DNA from: Rhyacichthys aspro
Taxonomy: Eukaryota > Chordata > Actinopteri > Gobiiformes > Rhyacichthyidae
Direction of reading: 5' to 3'
Assembly: GCA_036850595.1 (NCBI GenBank)
Contig: CM072156.1
Location: forward strand, 11,215,441-11,279,440
DNA length: 64,000 nt
Below, piece by piece: positions 12,607 through 45,045 of the stretch (positions are counted from its first letter, which is position 1; each line of letters opens with the position of its first letter). The notes under the pieces are model-generated. The model worked only from the letters and a program-made list of their open reading frames with translations, did not search any database and was not told the DNA's origin. A program made the position numbers and the translations under genes.

Positions 12607-15600
12607 CACATCAAGACTATCTATGTTACCTATGAATTGACATTTTGGTGTCAGTGATTTGATGGCAATTCTTCACAGCATTTTATAGCATCGTTGTAGC
12701 GGAAAGCAAAAGGCTACACCCAGCAACAAAAAAGATGTCACCAGTGTGTTTTCCGAAACACATGGTGCTACTACACATCCAGGGCATGTTAAACCCCTGG
12801 CTTCTGACCCTACTTTAAAACCACTTAAAGGTCAAACACCATTAAAACTGATGACACACACAAAGATGACATTACCAGTGCCATATGATAGGATTTAACT
12901 AAACAGACACAGAGCATTATTTTTATTTGATATGACTATTTAGATAGAGAAAAAAAAAATTAAAGTGTGGCCAGTTATTGTCTCCAGTAAAATGAATGAG
13001 TGGAAACAAGCAATTAGTTATAGCATGGGCATGACACACATACCAGAGTTTACCATCCTTTTTTCGCAGCAGTTCAAAGAGACCCACCCAAAAGGAAATA
13101 TTCCTCTGCAAATAGAGATTGACATATTGTTCCTTCCTAACACTTAAACTCCACAAAGCCACGGCCACATGTTTCTGTTGCCGAAGTGCTCCTAACATTT
13201 CACAGATGCTCACTGCGATGGCGCTGATGGTGGGCAGAGATTCAGGGCTGACTTCATCTCCCGAGCTGCAGAGATTCACTGTGACAAGCTCAAAACATAT
13301 GCTGCCTTTACACTTTGAACCGGGCCTCTGTTACAATTTGAAAGAGCTGGAAAGGCATTGGGTAAAAGAAGCCAAGCTAAGTATTCTGGCCAGTTTCATG
13401 TGTTTCATCAAATTCCAAAACCGGCAGTGAAACAAGAGGACACAACTCAATTACTCATGCCGTTAATAGACCTGTTTCAGAAGCTGGACTGTCACATGTA
13501 AAGCGTTACAGGAAAATGTGCCATATTTGTTTTTTTTTACTCCAAACCAGCCTTAAGGACATATAGGAGGATGAACATTTTTGCAAGCAGACATATACAT
13601 TAATTTTTAAACCTGAATATAAGTCCAAAGCAGGCGTCTCATTGATTTGTAATTACTCAAGTTGAGAGGATTATTTTGAAAAGCAAGTGGTTGATTCAGT
13701 GCCATAAAGAAAGGAATCTGATGAGTTGCCAATTGGTAAAAATCTTGAAGTGAATTTATTTGGACTTTTGCTTTAGTGACTTAACGTTTGAATATTCAGT
13801 ACAATAAAAAGTGTTCAAAAATGATGTTTTATAAGCACATGGTTTCTATACTTGAGTATAATTTTCACAAAATATTAGCCTACCACTTAAATTGATTTAT
13901 TGCGGTTTCTACGTCACAATAGTTTAGAAAATTTCTATTTGTTACTTTCATAATACAAACTTTTAAAATGTTTTTCATAACTTTTTTATATCTCACATAA
14001 CACTCACAAGAGACATGTATATCATTTGCAATTTTCTTTCTGGATCAAACACAATTTAATTTGTATGAACAGGCAAAATTTTTTTCAAAGACATTTTTCA
14101 CCACTATTTAAAAATGTGGACACAATAAGTGGACCTCAGCTGTTGCAATCTTTTTAGCTTTTAGCTGGCAATATGTACATTTAATATTTTAATAGATATT
14201 AAGCATTAAGACTCTAGACTTCTCCTTACATCCAACTTAAAGCTCAATAGAACAGTGGAGGATGTAGCCAGTCCATTGTATTTTTGACCCATTATTTTCA
14301 GTTCATTCTTAAATTATACAATACCAGATACTTTAGGCCATAGTCAGAGGATGTTCTGAGGCCGATTTGTTTCTGCTTATATTCTGCTCTTGTCAAGACT
14401 GGGACACCAGATGTCAGGCAGGTTGTGATATTAAACAGTGCACTTTAACAATGAATGGCAGAACACCTGCAACAAAGGCAACTACAAAGAGACTTTCTCT
14501 GACAGGATTTCCTCTCTTCTCAGCCTCCTACATGACCCCGGCACCATCTTGGAAAAAGATCTCAGCAGCACTGCTCCTGACCGAATGCTGCTCCCTTGGG
14601 ACGGCTCAATCGCTGCTCTCAAACGGAGAGGAGGAGGGTGCAGTGATGGAGCAGGGCACACTGCACCTGCCCATAAATCTGACCAAAGTTCCTTTCATGA
14701 GAAGTATTTTAAGAGAGAAATAACAAACACCAGTCCGATTGTTAGGGGATACACAGGAGAGAGAGCAGTTGGTCAACATAGATATTTAGGAAATGCTTTA
14801 TTAGGACAGAATGACAACCGAGGCCAAACTGGACACTTACATCCAGTTCGTCATCCTCCGAACTGGTTTGTTCCAAAACGTGTACGTGGATCTTGATATC
14901 AAAGTGTTTCATGCCATATTGGTGGCTTCCCTGTTTTATTTACATTGCCACCTAAAACAAATTTTACTTCAGTCTTGGGCAACAACAAATGCAAAATTTA
15001 CTAATATATATATATATATATAAAAGCTACTGTAAATTAACAAGTTCCCCCTTCATTATATCATTATATATAGTAAGATCGCAAATATTCACAGTATTTT
15101 GTTTGCCCTAAAAAACAAAATCCAGCAAAAACATTAAAACACAAAAACACATATTTAAAACAATGTAATTCAATATTAGTAAAAACAGAGGTAAATGAAA
15201 CTGTAACTCTATATTTGACTGAATCCACCCATTGCCTTTTCATGCCTTTTATGTGTCATCTCTGTTTAAACAGCCAATCCATCATCTGCCTCCGAAATAA
15301 ATTAAGTGCACCACAATGTAAGAATTATTCAAATGAGGCTCTCAAATAACACAGAGAAAAAGCAAACATCTCACTGGCAAATGCAGCTCATGTGAAACTA
15401 AATATAACACACCTCTTTTGTTTGCACACACCTGCAGAGAGTGAGAATGTGCACATGTGAGTGTGTGCACAGGAAGAAACAGACCAAAAACAAAGCACTT
15501 TTTTATGCTGTATCTAGCACTGTGTGAAATACATGATTTTAAAGAATGACCCTTTTAAACAAAATCACTTTATTTTTGTAATTGCCAGAATCATGACATT

Positions 15601-17040
15601 TTACTCTTTTCTGATTTTTGCACTGGTTTAAGGTTTTTTAAATCTTTGCTTGTTTTGTTTTTATTTTTTAATATTGACACCAACATTAAATTTGAACTGT
15701 ATTATTAGTGTTCTGCAATTTCTGCCACTTTGTTCTAAAAATTAAAACAAATAATAGTTTCTGATAGATCACAGAAGCTAAAGTAAGGAAGAAGGGTAAG
15801 AAGGAAGATGACAATATTTGCATGTGTTCTTTTGTAAAGCTCATCCCTTTAAAAGGCTGCAGAGTTTGAATAAAATGTCATACCAGTGATCCTCCGGAGC
15901 CTTTTACGGAGGGCTTCAAGGTGAATGGAAGCCACAACCACTAGTCCTTTCACTGCCAAATGATTGTGGCGAGGCTCTTTCCTGGCTCACTGAATCTGAG
16001 GGGGACAGTGGTTTTAACCACCAAGTTAATTGTCTTTGTTTATTTGGCTAAAATTTACATCCAGGAACCCTTTGCCCAGCCTTTTTTGGAGGGACATAAA
16101 AACGGCTAGGCTGTTTAAGAGGGGAAGTGACATTCAATTTAAATGTGCAGCATTGTTTTTTGATCCATGTGTATTCAAATGACTGGCTTCAGGATGGAGA
16201 GCTTTGAATGGCGTACAAGGTCATCAGCATGTCACTCCAAAGATTCATATAGGATTGTAGTACCATGTATACATTCCTACATATAACATTATCTGTACTT
16301 GTATTGTGCATAACAACAAATGCATTCTGAAAAATTGTGAAAAAAGCACTTTGTAAAGAAAAAAAAAATAAAAATACAGGACTGTCATGTTTAAATCAAC
16401 ACATGCCTAGCAAAAACAGAACAGATTTTTTCATAAAGAACACCATACAAAGTTTCCAGTATCATTATGCAAAGGGTCCTTGACTAAACCTGTACACAAT
16501 TTGCATGAGCTGGACTTTTGACTACATATTGCTATAATCCGATAGCAACATGTGTGATATTGTATGTAAATTAGGCGTGTGCTTTATCACCGTAAAGTTG
16601 GCATGTTTGTTTAGTTCGTGACCTGCCAGGTGCCCATGTGTTATTTCCAGGAGCTGTGTTTAATCCTCCATTTAAAAGTTACTGCTGCCACCTTGTGTTA
16701 GTTGTAGTTGCGATCATCTACAAAGGAACAGCGAGTACAGTTTTAAATAAGGAACAGGTTTTAAAAAAAATATTACTATAAATATTATTAGTATTTTCCA
16801 GTTGACCAATATGTAACAGTAACATAACGCAGCGTTAAAAAGGTCACTTTGCAAACGTTTTCAGTACTCATTCTAACGATGCAAATAAGTTTTATCTTTA
16901 CACTTTTTCATAAAGACGAGACGGCTCCTCATTATTGTGCGAGTTAAAACAAGTTAAAACAATAGCATTCACGGGCTCCGACACAGAATGTTTTAACAGC
17001 ACAGACGAGGGACATAACATTTCCATACAATGTCAAATTG
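12607..17040. other. Intergenic DNA upstream of smarca2
   Basis: Non-coding. The two overlapping open frames at about 14367-14896 (118 and 152 codons) show no recognisable domain and are within chance expectation for a window of this size. There is a (TA)n tract at 15002-15022. The stretch 15880-16250 looks like a regulatory element and is listed separately. The remainder is AT-rich with nothing else notable. Confidence 0.55.
15880..16250. promoter_or_regulatory. Candidate distal element about 1 kb upstream of the smarca2 promoter
   Basis: High-complexity block with a perfect inverted pair of RUNX-like half-sites, GTGGTTTTAACCAC (16008-16021), a further AACCACT (15936-15942) and a forkhead-like TGTTTAT (16037-16043). 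It has no repeats and no open frame of note. The motif cluster is visible; enhancer function is inference. Confidence 0.25.
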
Positions 17041-17059
17041 AACATTACACACCCAGAAA

Positions 17060-17160
17060 GAAAAAGTACATAGGTCTGCTGATTGACATACGATAAAGCC
17101 AATCACAATAGACAAAGGCGGAACTTCCGGTGACATTGACAAATCAGTGAGCCCAAGACG
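17060..17160 (+). promoter_or_regulatory. smarca2: smarca2 core/proximal promoter (CCAAT and ETS motifs)
   Basis: A CCAAT box, GCCAATCA, lies at about 17098-17105 and a consensus ETS site, ACTTCCGGT, at 17123-17131. They sit just upstream of the inferred first exon. NF-Y plus ETS sites without a TATA box is typical of broadly expressed vertebrate promoters. The start site itself cannot be fixed from sequence; it is probably within about 50 bp downstream of the ETS motif. Confidence 0.5.
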
Positions 17161-17278
17161 AAAAATTATTTAACATGTCAGCAAACAACACCAAGGGGGA
17201 GTGAACTTGTGTGCAGCAGTCATATTTTGGGGAAACATTCTAATATTGACAGCTAATTGGGCTCACATCTGCCTAAAG
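17160..17278 (+). other. smarca2: Probable non-coding exon 1 of smarca2 (5' end approximate)
   Basis: A good splice donor, AAAG|GTAAAC, follows 17278 and lies just downstream of the promoter motifs. Mammalian SMARCA2 also begins with a non-coding exon. The exon would join exon 2 at 18039. The 5' boundary is a guess. An alternative first exon in the CpG-rich stretch at 17341-17520 is possible. Confidence 0.4.
17175..17204 (+). other. Short upstream open reading frame in putative exon 1
   Basis: An ATG opens a nine-codon frame (MSANNTKGE) ending in TGA. If the transcript starts upstream of it, this uORF could modulate smarca2 translation. It depends on the unproven start site, so it is weak. 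Confidence 0.2.
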
Positions 17279-17340
17279 GTAAACTAACGGTTGAGGACTT
17301 TGTAATGCGTGCATATGTTGTAATTATGTAAATTAATGCT

Positions 17341-17520
17341 GACGGCGCAAACTTTCTTATTTAGACACTGGGTAGAGAGTTGAAAAGAGCCATCGCCATC
17401 CATTAGCTTACAGGGTAGCTTGTTATGCTAACCTACGTCTAGCCATGGCGTTAGCTAATGCTAGCGAAGTTCCCTAACGGCCGAGCGAAGCAGACCGCTA
17501 TCCGCTCGTTGTCGCTGTTA
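17341..17520. promoter_or_regulatory. CpG-rich stretch at the smarca2 5' end
   Basis: About thirteen CpG dinucleotides fall in 180 bp, many times the density of the surrounding sequence. This is what a CpG-island promoter leaves in fish DNA. It lies at the start of intron 1. The rest of intron 1 (to 18038) shows no other feature. Confidence 0.55.
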
Positions 17521-18068
17521 ACAGCATTATCTGTGGCTCTTGTTATCCATAATTTGTCTTTGAGCATTACAATACCGCAAAGATCACATTATCTGCTTTA
17601 CTTTTAGCTGAACTTTGATTTTGTTCGTACATCGGTGATGGCCACCTTTTTTTGGAGAAGCCATGACCCAATCAGATTCACTTCCTTTCCGAGCTTACGT
17701 GTGTAATGCTAACTGTATGTGAAGAAGCATGCCCACTATTTTCATATGCTCTGCGGCAGCTTTGTAAAAACTGACTATTGTTTTTAAGATCTCCTGAACT
17801 GAAAAAAGTGATGTTTTAGTGCTGTTGTTTGTTATTATGACTTTACAACAGTAAGCTACATGTTTGAATGTCACATCTTATTGCAAACTTGTACCATACA
17901 ATACAATGTCTCATTAAAATACTGTGATCAATCATTAGTTACACAGCCGATTCTTACACCATCTATATTATAAGCATAAAAATATTGTAAGTTCATTAGG
18001 ATGGTTCTGTATAACTTTCTTGATTTCTGTACTTGTAGCTGGCTGGCATCCTTTTGGCTGTCCAGTAG

Positions 18069-38867
<20,799 letters not shown>

Positions 38868-39995
38868 CGATGACAACGCCAGGATACAGTTCATGGCACA
38901 GACAATATCTCCCATACATATTCAGTCTTTTCTTTCCCTCTTGTCTTTAGTGCAGTGCACCCGCAGCTTGGAAATGTATTTCTAAAAATATAAGAGCTAT
39001 AGCAATAACAATCTACATTTAACCCTCTTTTTAACACATTTTTGTATGATTATTTTTTAACTGTGTGCTTTAAGACAATTCAGACTCTGTATGAAAAACA
39101 GGTCATATTATAACTGCTTTTGCGCAATTTGTTACTGTTTGCTTGCACTTTTAAAAAATGAATTAATAATGCCCAAATTCTAAAGAGCCTTTTTAAAAAG
39201 TATATTATAGATGTAAGAAAAAAAAATGAAATTGAAAAAAGGCAACCACTTTATCACTAATAGCACTTGCTCCAATCAGTTTTTTTCATTACCAAATGTT
39301 GGTTTGAAAAGAAATGACATGACCTGTTGATTGTGAAATTGACATTAATCCAAATTGTTAGATCCAACAAAGAATCCAACAGTACTTAAAATTTCACAAA
39401 TGTAGTTGAGATGGTCAAAAATGATTCTTGTTTTTAAAACTGCTTTTATTATTAACATTTAAGCTTGCATTATAGAGATGTTGTTGGATATAACTAGTCC
39501 ATGTATTTCATATATTCATTTGTCTTTGGCTTTGAAGTTTCATTTGAAGTAACTCAGACAGGGCTTTTTAGCCATATGAACAATATCTGATGTAAAGCTA
39601 CACACCCAGGTTACCCACAGCCAGCACTTGAGTTATTGGAGCTGTTGAAAGCAAAAATGAACTTGGCTGTCCTGTGAGCCCATGAAATCTTTAAAGGTCG
39701 ACTATGGACTATGACAAAAACAACAGGTTTGTTAAATACAATGGTACATTTTAAACATTGTTCTAATTTGATGCATTTGAGTGAAATGTTTCTGTAATCT
39801 TTTAAGCCCTATTGTCACTGTTGGTTTATATGTTGACTGTAGCATGCCTTTGCAGTGTACTCTTCACAACTTCCTTTCTCATTTTAGTTGTGTTTGTGCT
39901 CGACTGTTTGTGTGATAATCTTTGCTTTCTTTGCACAGTGTCTATGTGGTTGTATCTCATAGCCCAGAGCCAATAAATCTGTACCGATTTTCAGC
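38868..39995 (+). other. smarca2: smarca2 3' UTR (end approximate)
   Basis: About 1.1 kb of AT-rich sequence between the stop codon and the first AATAAA. A GCACTTT heptamer at 39145-39151 matches the seed site of the miR-17 family (motif visible; use as a target is inference). The cleavage point is assumed 15-25 nt after the signal. Confidence 0.6.
39972..39977 (+). terminator. smarca2: smarca2 polyadenylation signal AATAAA
   Basis: First canonical AATAAA after the stop codon, followed within about 60 nt by T/GT-rich sequence. It gives a 3' UTR of ordinary length. Confidence 0.65.
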
Positions 39996-40276
39996 ACACA
40001 GAAAGCCTGTATTTCCTTTATTCTGCCTGTCATTAATGATTGTTGATAGATAAATGGATATGAAGGATACAAGATCATAAACTGGCCACTATGTTTGACT
40101 GGGTCATTCTAAAAGCGTGGGTGTTTAGCTGCAGCGAGCTGAACACTGAATGGGTTTTAGTAAACAGTCTAACAATTATAGTGTTAGATCTAAAAAAAAA
40201 AAAAAAAAAGATCAGGGCAAACAGAAGGTAATTTAATTAATTGCTACTCTAAAATGTATGTCATGTTTTATTCCAG

Positions 40277-40330
40277 GTGTGAATGGCACTACAGATGCTA
40301 AAAGCAAAACGAGTCAGTCTGAGATAAACA
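40277..40330 (+). other. Exon-like segment downstream of smarca2
   Basis: Fifty-four bases bounded by TTTTATTCCAG and GTACGTAAG, both good splice signals. One frame (phase 2) is open and would read VNGTTDAKSKTSQSEIN. It lies about 300 bp past the smarca2 poly(A) signal. If joined to exon 33 (phase 0) it would stop after one residue. It could be a cryptic, alternative-3' or lncRNA exon, or chance. Confidence 0.2.
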
Positions 40331-42499
40331 GTACGTAAGAGACAAAAGGGGACACAAAAGTGCAGAGATGTATTGTCTGGTATAAAGAGGAGCTTTTCTA
40401 TGACCTTTTATTTTTTTATAGCAAAATGTTCACGGTTCCTATAGCTGAACATTCTTAGTTTAAAAGTGAGAAAAAATATCAGCACAATACAAAACAACCC
40501 AGTTTGACAGCTTGGATACTCCGTCTACTTTGTGTGGAAGCACAATACTTTTATAATGTTCTGTTTTCTTGTTGGCACATTACAATCAATCAGTAGCCTA
40601 TAGCAAAATAACAGATTTCTCAGATAAGATGACGATATATGAATGTAACAAGTTACAGAGAGAATATCCAATATAATGTGTGGCTGTTTTTAAGGATTTC
40701 TCTGCAATACTAACAGAATGGGTTAAAACCTAATGAGCTTTACTTAATTATGCCTCATCTGTTTATGTCTGAATGTGGTCTAATGGTTGATGTCTGTGCC
40801 AAACTCAATCAGCTGATGTTATGAAAAGAAGTCATGACTAAATTCCCATTAGCCTTTGTAAAACAAAAGAGTGCAGTGTAATAGCGGTGAGCTGTGAGCA
40901 CTCTCATGCCAGTATCTCACCTCTGTGCCGCAAAGAGCAAAATAAAAGCTGACATTTCGAGCTAAGTCTGCGTTAGGTGTTATAACCCTGGGTCATTATT
41001 TAGCATTTCACTTGATGTTGGTCACTTCTCCTCACGCTGCCCAAGGGAGGCACTGTTGCTGTGCATTCACTGAACGAGAGAGTGATGACACAAACCTCAT
41101 AGAGCACTGTGTTTCTAATCCTTTTGATATCACGAAAGAGCTTGATGATTGTTAAGGTGCTTTGTCATCACCAAAGCCATAGCAATCGGCACGAATGTGT
41201 CATCGGTTCCCACTCTGTGATGCCACCTCATTATCATCTGTAGCTTTCTTTAGTGTTTGTAAATTACATTGCCAAAGGTGTGGGACAGTGTTCTATCAAT
41301 CACTGTTGCACATTCAGAGGCACTCATACGGACATAAAACCTTGTATGTTCGAGGCACTGAAGTTACACTCCATTAAAAGCCTTGAAATTCAATCCTTAA
41401 ACGTTACACAGTGCTGCCTTAATACCAGTTTTCTTTAGGCTTTGACTAAATCCTATCACAAGTGGCTTATGTTTCATGATGTTGAACCAGCGCCTACATT
41501 GCCAATGCCACAGCACTTTCAACACTTGATGTGACCTCCACAAACTGTCCAAGAGCACACAGGTGACATCAGATGAAAGCAGAGGTCACTTCTCTCGAGT
41601 GATGACCAACGTGAAGCCATGGTGTGAGACACAATGAGTTAGCAGTCACTTTTGAATGCTGCTGGAACAGACAGACAAGTTAGTTCAGGACACTGTCACA
41701 CAACATTCTTTTATTTAGTGCTTATTTGTGGAGGTGAATCAGGATGTGACTCACTGCAATTCAGTATTTTGCATCTTTTTTTATTGCTCGCAGTGGGAAT
41801 TAGCGACAGTGAGAGTGCTGTTTGTGTGCACCGAGAAGCCCTTAATGAACCTTTTTTCAGCAAGAAGTTAAATGTCCCGTCTAACCCAAGATTTTCTGGA
41901 CTCATTAAGACATGTCTTAAAACAAAACAGTTTTCACAATGTGACAGGTCAAAAGGTCGAGCCTGAAATGTTTTTGGTACAAGAAAAAAAAAAACAAAAG
42001 GAAAATTGTACAAACTCTAGCCATTACTTTTCTCATTAAAAATAGAATCTCTGCCTTGTCGTTGTCAGTCAGTAGCATCAATAAAGGTGAAAGACTGTGT
42101 TGTACCAGCTTTTAAATTGCATTCTATTTTAAGCATTCAGGTGTATGCCGAGGACAAGCCTTTAAAAGATCAGGTTTCTGCATTCCTAATGCTTTCAAAT
42201 TATTGTAAAATGGGCAAGGAGTGTGTACATTTCCTTGTTAGCAGTTTCATAGTACCTCGTTTGTTATGCAACTTGTGAGGGTTTCTTCAAGGTAACGGAG
42301 CCAGCTTTAGTCATGAGTGGGTGCAAACTTTTATCTGTTGAGACAGTGATAATATGAATAATGAAAATAGATATTTTGATGCACCAGACATTAAGGTTTA
42401 TTGTTATTCCAATGCTAATAAATATGGCTGTGGGCAACTAATACTATGTGAATATTAAAACACCTCCTTTAGTTTCCAGCTTGTACTCCTCACCTCACA

Positions 42500-43200
42500 G
42501 CACATAATCTTCCAAGTCTGTGTGAGTGCTCACAGCTGTGCAGCGCTTCCGAAGCTGTGCGTGAAGCAGTCCAGACGAGGGCAGAAGAATGTCTGTCCTA
42601 CTGTACAGCTGGCCGGACCTTCACACTCTGCAGCACATCAAAACACATTTCCTTTTTGTATTCCTGCCATTTTAAACAGAGCCTCACTAAGCCAATTCCC
42701 ACTGAAGAATGACCATCCATCGCCCCCTTTTATCTGGAGCTTTGAAGTGCCGAGCTGTTGGGATAAACTTGAGCCTAGGAAGAGAGGGGCAAATTGGATG
42801 ATAATCCTTGTCTGAGCGCCAGAGATGTCAGTTGGAAAAAGTCAGGTGCCAGTGCCATTCCTGCTGTTCCTCTAAAGCTTTTGTCCCACTGTTGGCCATC
42901 ACCACTTTGTCCCAGCAGCAGGTGGACGCAGTGATTCAGGGAATTTTCCTTTCTGTCAACTAATGAATGGAGATGAGAAAGGCCCAGGTGCTGTCCAGTT
43001 GTAGCGCTCTTATAACCTGTCTACACCAAGGATTCGTACACAAACAGGCCACATCGATGCTAATGCATGCACAACTTAAAAGGACGAGCGAGAAAAGGCT
43101 TTGTCTCCCTTTGGATTCCGGAGTTCACTATCAGTTTAACGCATGATCGAGGAAAAGGCACATTTTCCTTTGGAGCACTGAGGTCTGGCCAGCTGTGATA
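42500..43200. promoter_or_regulatory. GC-richer high-complexity block, candidate regulatory region
   Basis: About 700 bp of repeat-free sequence with GC above its surroundings and no convincing frame. It includes a POU-like ATGCTAAT (43057-43064). It is the most element-like stretch in the first part of the downstream desert; function is inferred only. Confidence 0.2.
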
Positions 43201-44841
43201 CAGACAACAGCAATGCACTACTGAGTTTCACTTGTTTTACTAACTTTCACTCATTTTAACAAGTTTTTACATTTTTTTTCTGCTCTTGGCTTTTATAATT
43301 ATGTCATGCTGTGTATAATTGACTTTACTCAGCAGCGATGCACTCTGGAAACAATTTAGGGCATTTATCTGTGAATAAATAACCCATCATTAGTGTTGTG
43401 GATGTCATTCTCAAATTATAATAGAGAGGCAGTGTTGTTTTTCAACAGCTCTGGAGGACAAGATACCAAAGCAATTCAATACTAACATCCCAATGACAGC
43501 AAAGGCATCTGCTCACATCACAGAAAGAAGCAGATGCACTCAAAGACACTTGATAACTAAATTGCTTTTGTCATAAAAAACTGTTTGGAGTGAACTGTGT
43601 AAATACTTTGATTTGAAATAGTTTGGGCTCAAATGTTAGGGATAATTTGTCAAACAGACAGTACATTTTTATATTAACCTTCATCTTTTTATTAGTTACT
43701 GACAGCTCTATTATTATTATTTAAAGGGAACATAACAGAGAGACATTAGACACATTACTGGTGTAAACTCACTCTGTACTTTCAACTTGATGCACAAAGC
43801 TTGTCTTTGTCCAGGGAATGGCGGCTGTAACACCATGGCTCTCAGTTTCTCTCAGACATATACTCTATATATTCACAGCATGCAGCTCCTTTCATTCACC
43901 ACATGTGTCTGTGCACGGCCTGATCATCCCACGATGGGGCTGGCAGTGCAAAGAACAGACAGGGTCACAACATTGACCCTTTGAGAGGAGCGCTGCCTGT
44001 GCATTGTTTATGTACTTTTTCTAGTATTTTTCAGCACCTGGATTAATAAATCTGAAACTTTAATCTGTGAGAATTTCTAAACAGACCTTGTCATAAAAAT
44101 TCAACAACACCCTGCAAGTTTTCTTATGTCTATATTGTTAAAACTTGACGTAGCGTTTCTATTATTTGACCTTAAATGATCATTATCAGTTTTTATTCAT
44201 TCTCTCAACCTGTAGCACAGAACTGACTGGACTGGCTGTTTTTTGGGGTAATTTGCTAAATCTGACACATCAATGAGAGAAAGACATTATTCACTGACCT
44301 ATTTAATGGTTGTCATCTTTTTTCATAAACTTCAAATGAAATCAAGTGACATAGGTTCATACATGTCATAAACACTGTAAATGCATTGAAGTGAGCCATC
44401 ATACAACTCACTGGATCCAAAACAATGCTTGACTTTAGCCCTGCTTTCTACTGGTTGTACTGTAATCAATTACTCTACATGACCATTCATCTGTAATCAA
44501 TGAGGCGGTTTTAATGGAACATTTGTGTTGTGCACGTTCTTCATTCCACATTGACTTCCTGAATGATAGATTGCAGCGTGTCAAGAGAAAAGAATTGAAT
44601 AGTGGATGGTGGAGCTCAATACATGTGCTTGGAAATATACTGTGTATGAGAATGTGTTTTTAAACACATCATTTAACCAGAGAGAATAGTTACAGTGCTC
44701 TGATGAGGAGGCAGCAACAGTCAGAAACCTACTGAGAGCTGTTTCACAACTTTTTACTTCTTTGTTTCTTCTTGGTATTGTTTTAATTATATTTAAATGT
44801 AAGCTAGGGTATATTCATTGGTGCTCATACTCAGCCTTAGG

Positions 44842-45045
44842 TCCAGCGGCCTGTACTACAAAACTGCATTAGGGAAGGCTTTAATGGTTAATGCTGGGCT
44901 TTTGTGAATGAAGATGTTTTCTATCAAGGTAGATCTCCATGAAAACGTAGGCTGAAAGTCTAACCTGCACCAGAGCAGGTTAAGTTCCAGCAAATAGAAA
45001 GAAACACAGCTCTCTGACCAATCAGCCGCGAGAAACACAATCGTC
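44842..45045. mobile_element. Degenerate MITE remnant
   Basis: Contains GGCCTGTACTACAAAACTGC near the left side and an internal palindrome AACCTGCACCAGAGCAGGTT, followed by TCTGACCAATCAG. These pieces match a common fish MITE whose arms read 'GCCTGTACTACGAAGC' and 'GAGCAGGTT'. Only one end is clear, so the boundaries are approximate and the superfamily is unassigned. Confidence 0.45.

Noticed and set aside
14367..14896. Two overlapping frames of 118 and 152 codons upstream of smarca2
   Set aside because: Overlapping frames on the same strand with no domain, no splice pattern and length within chance expectation.
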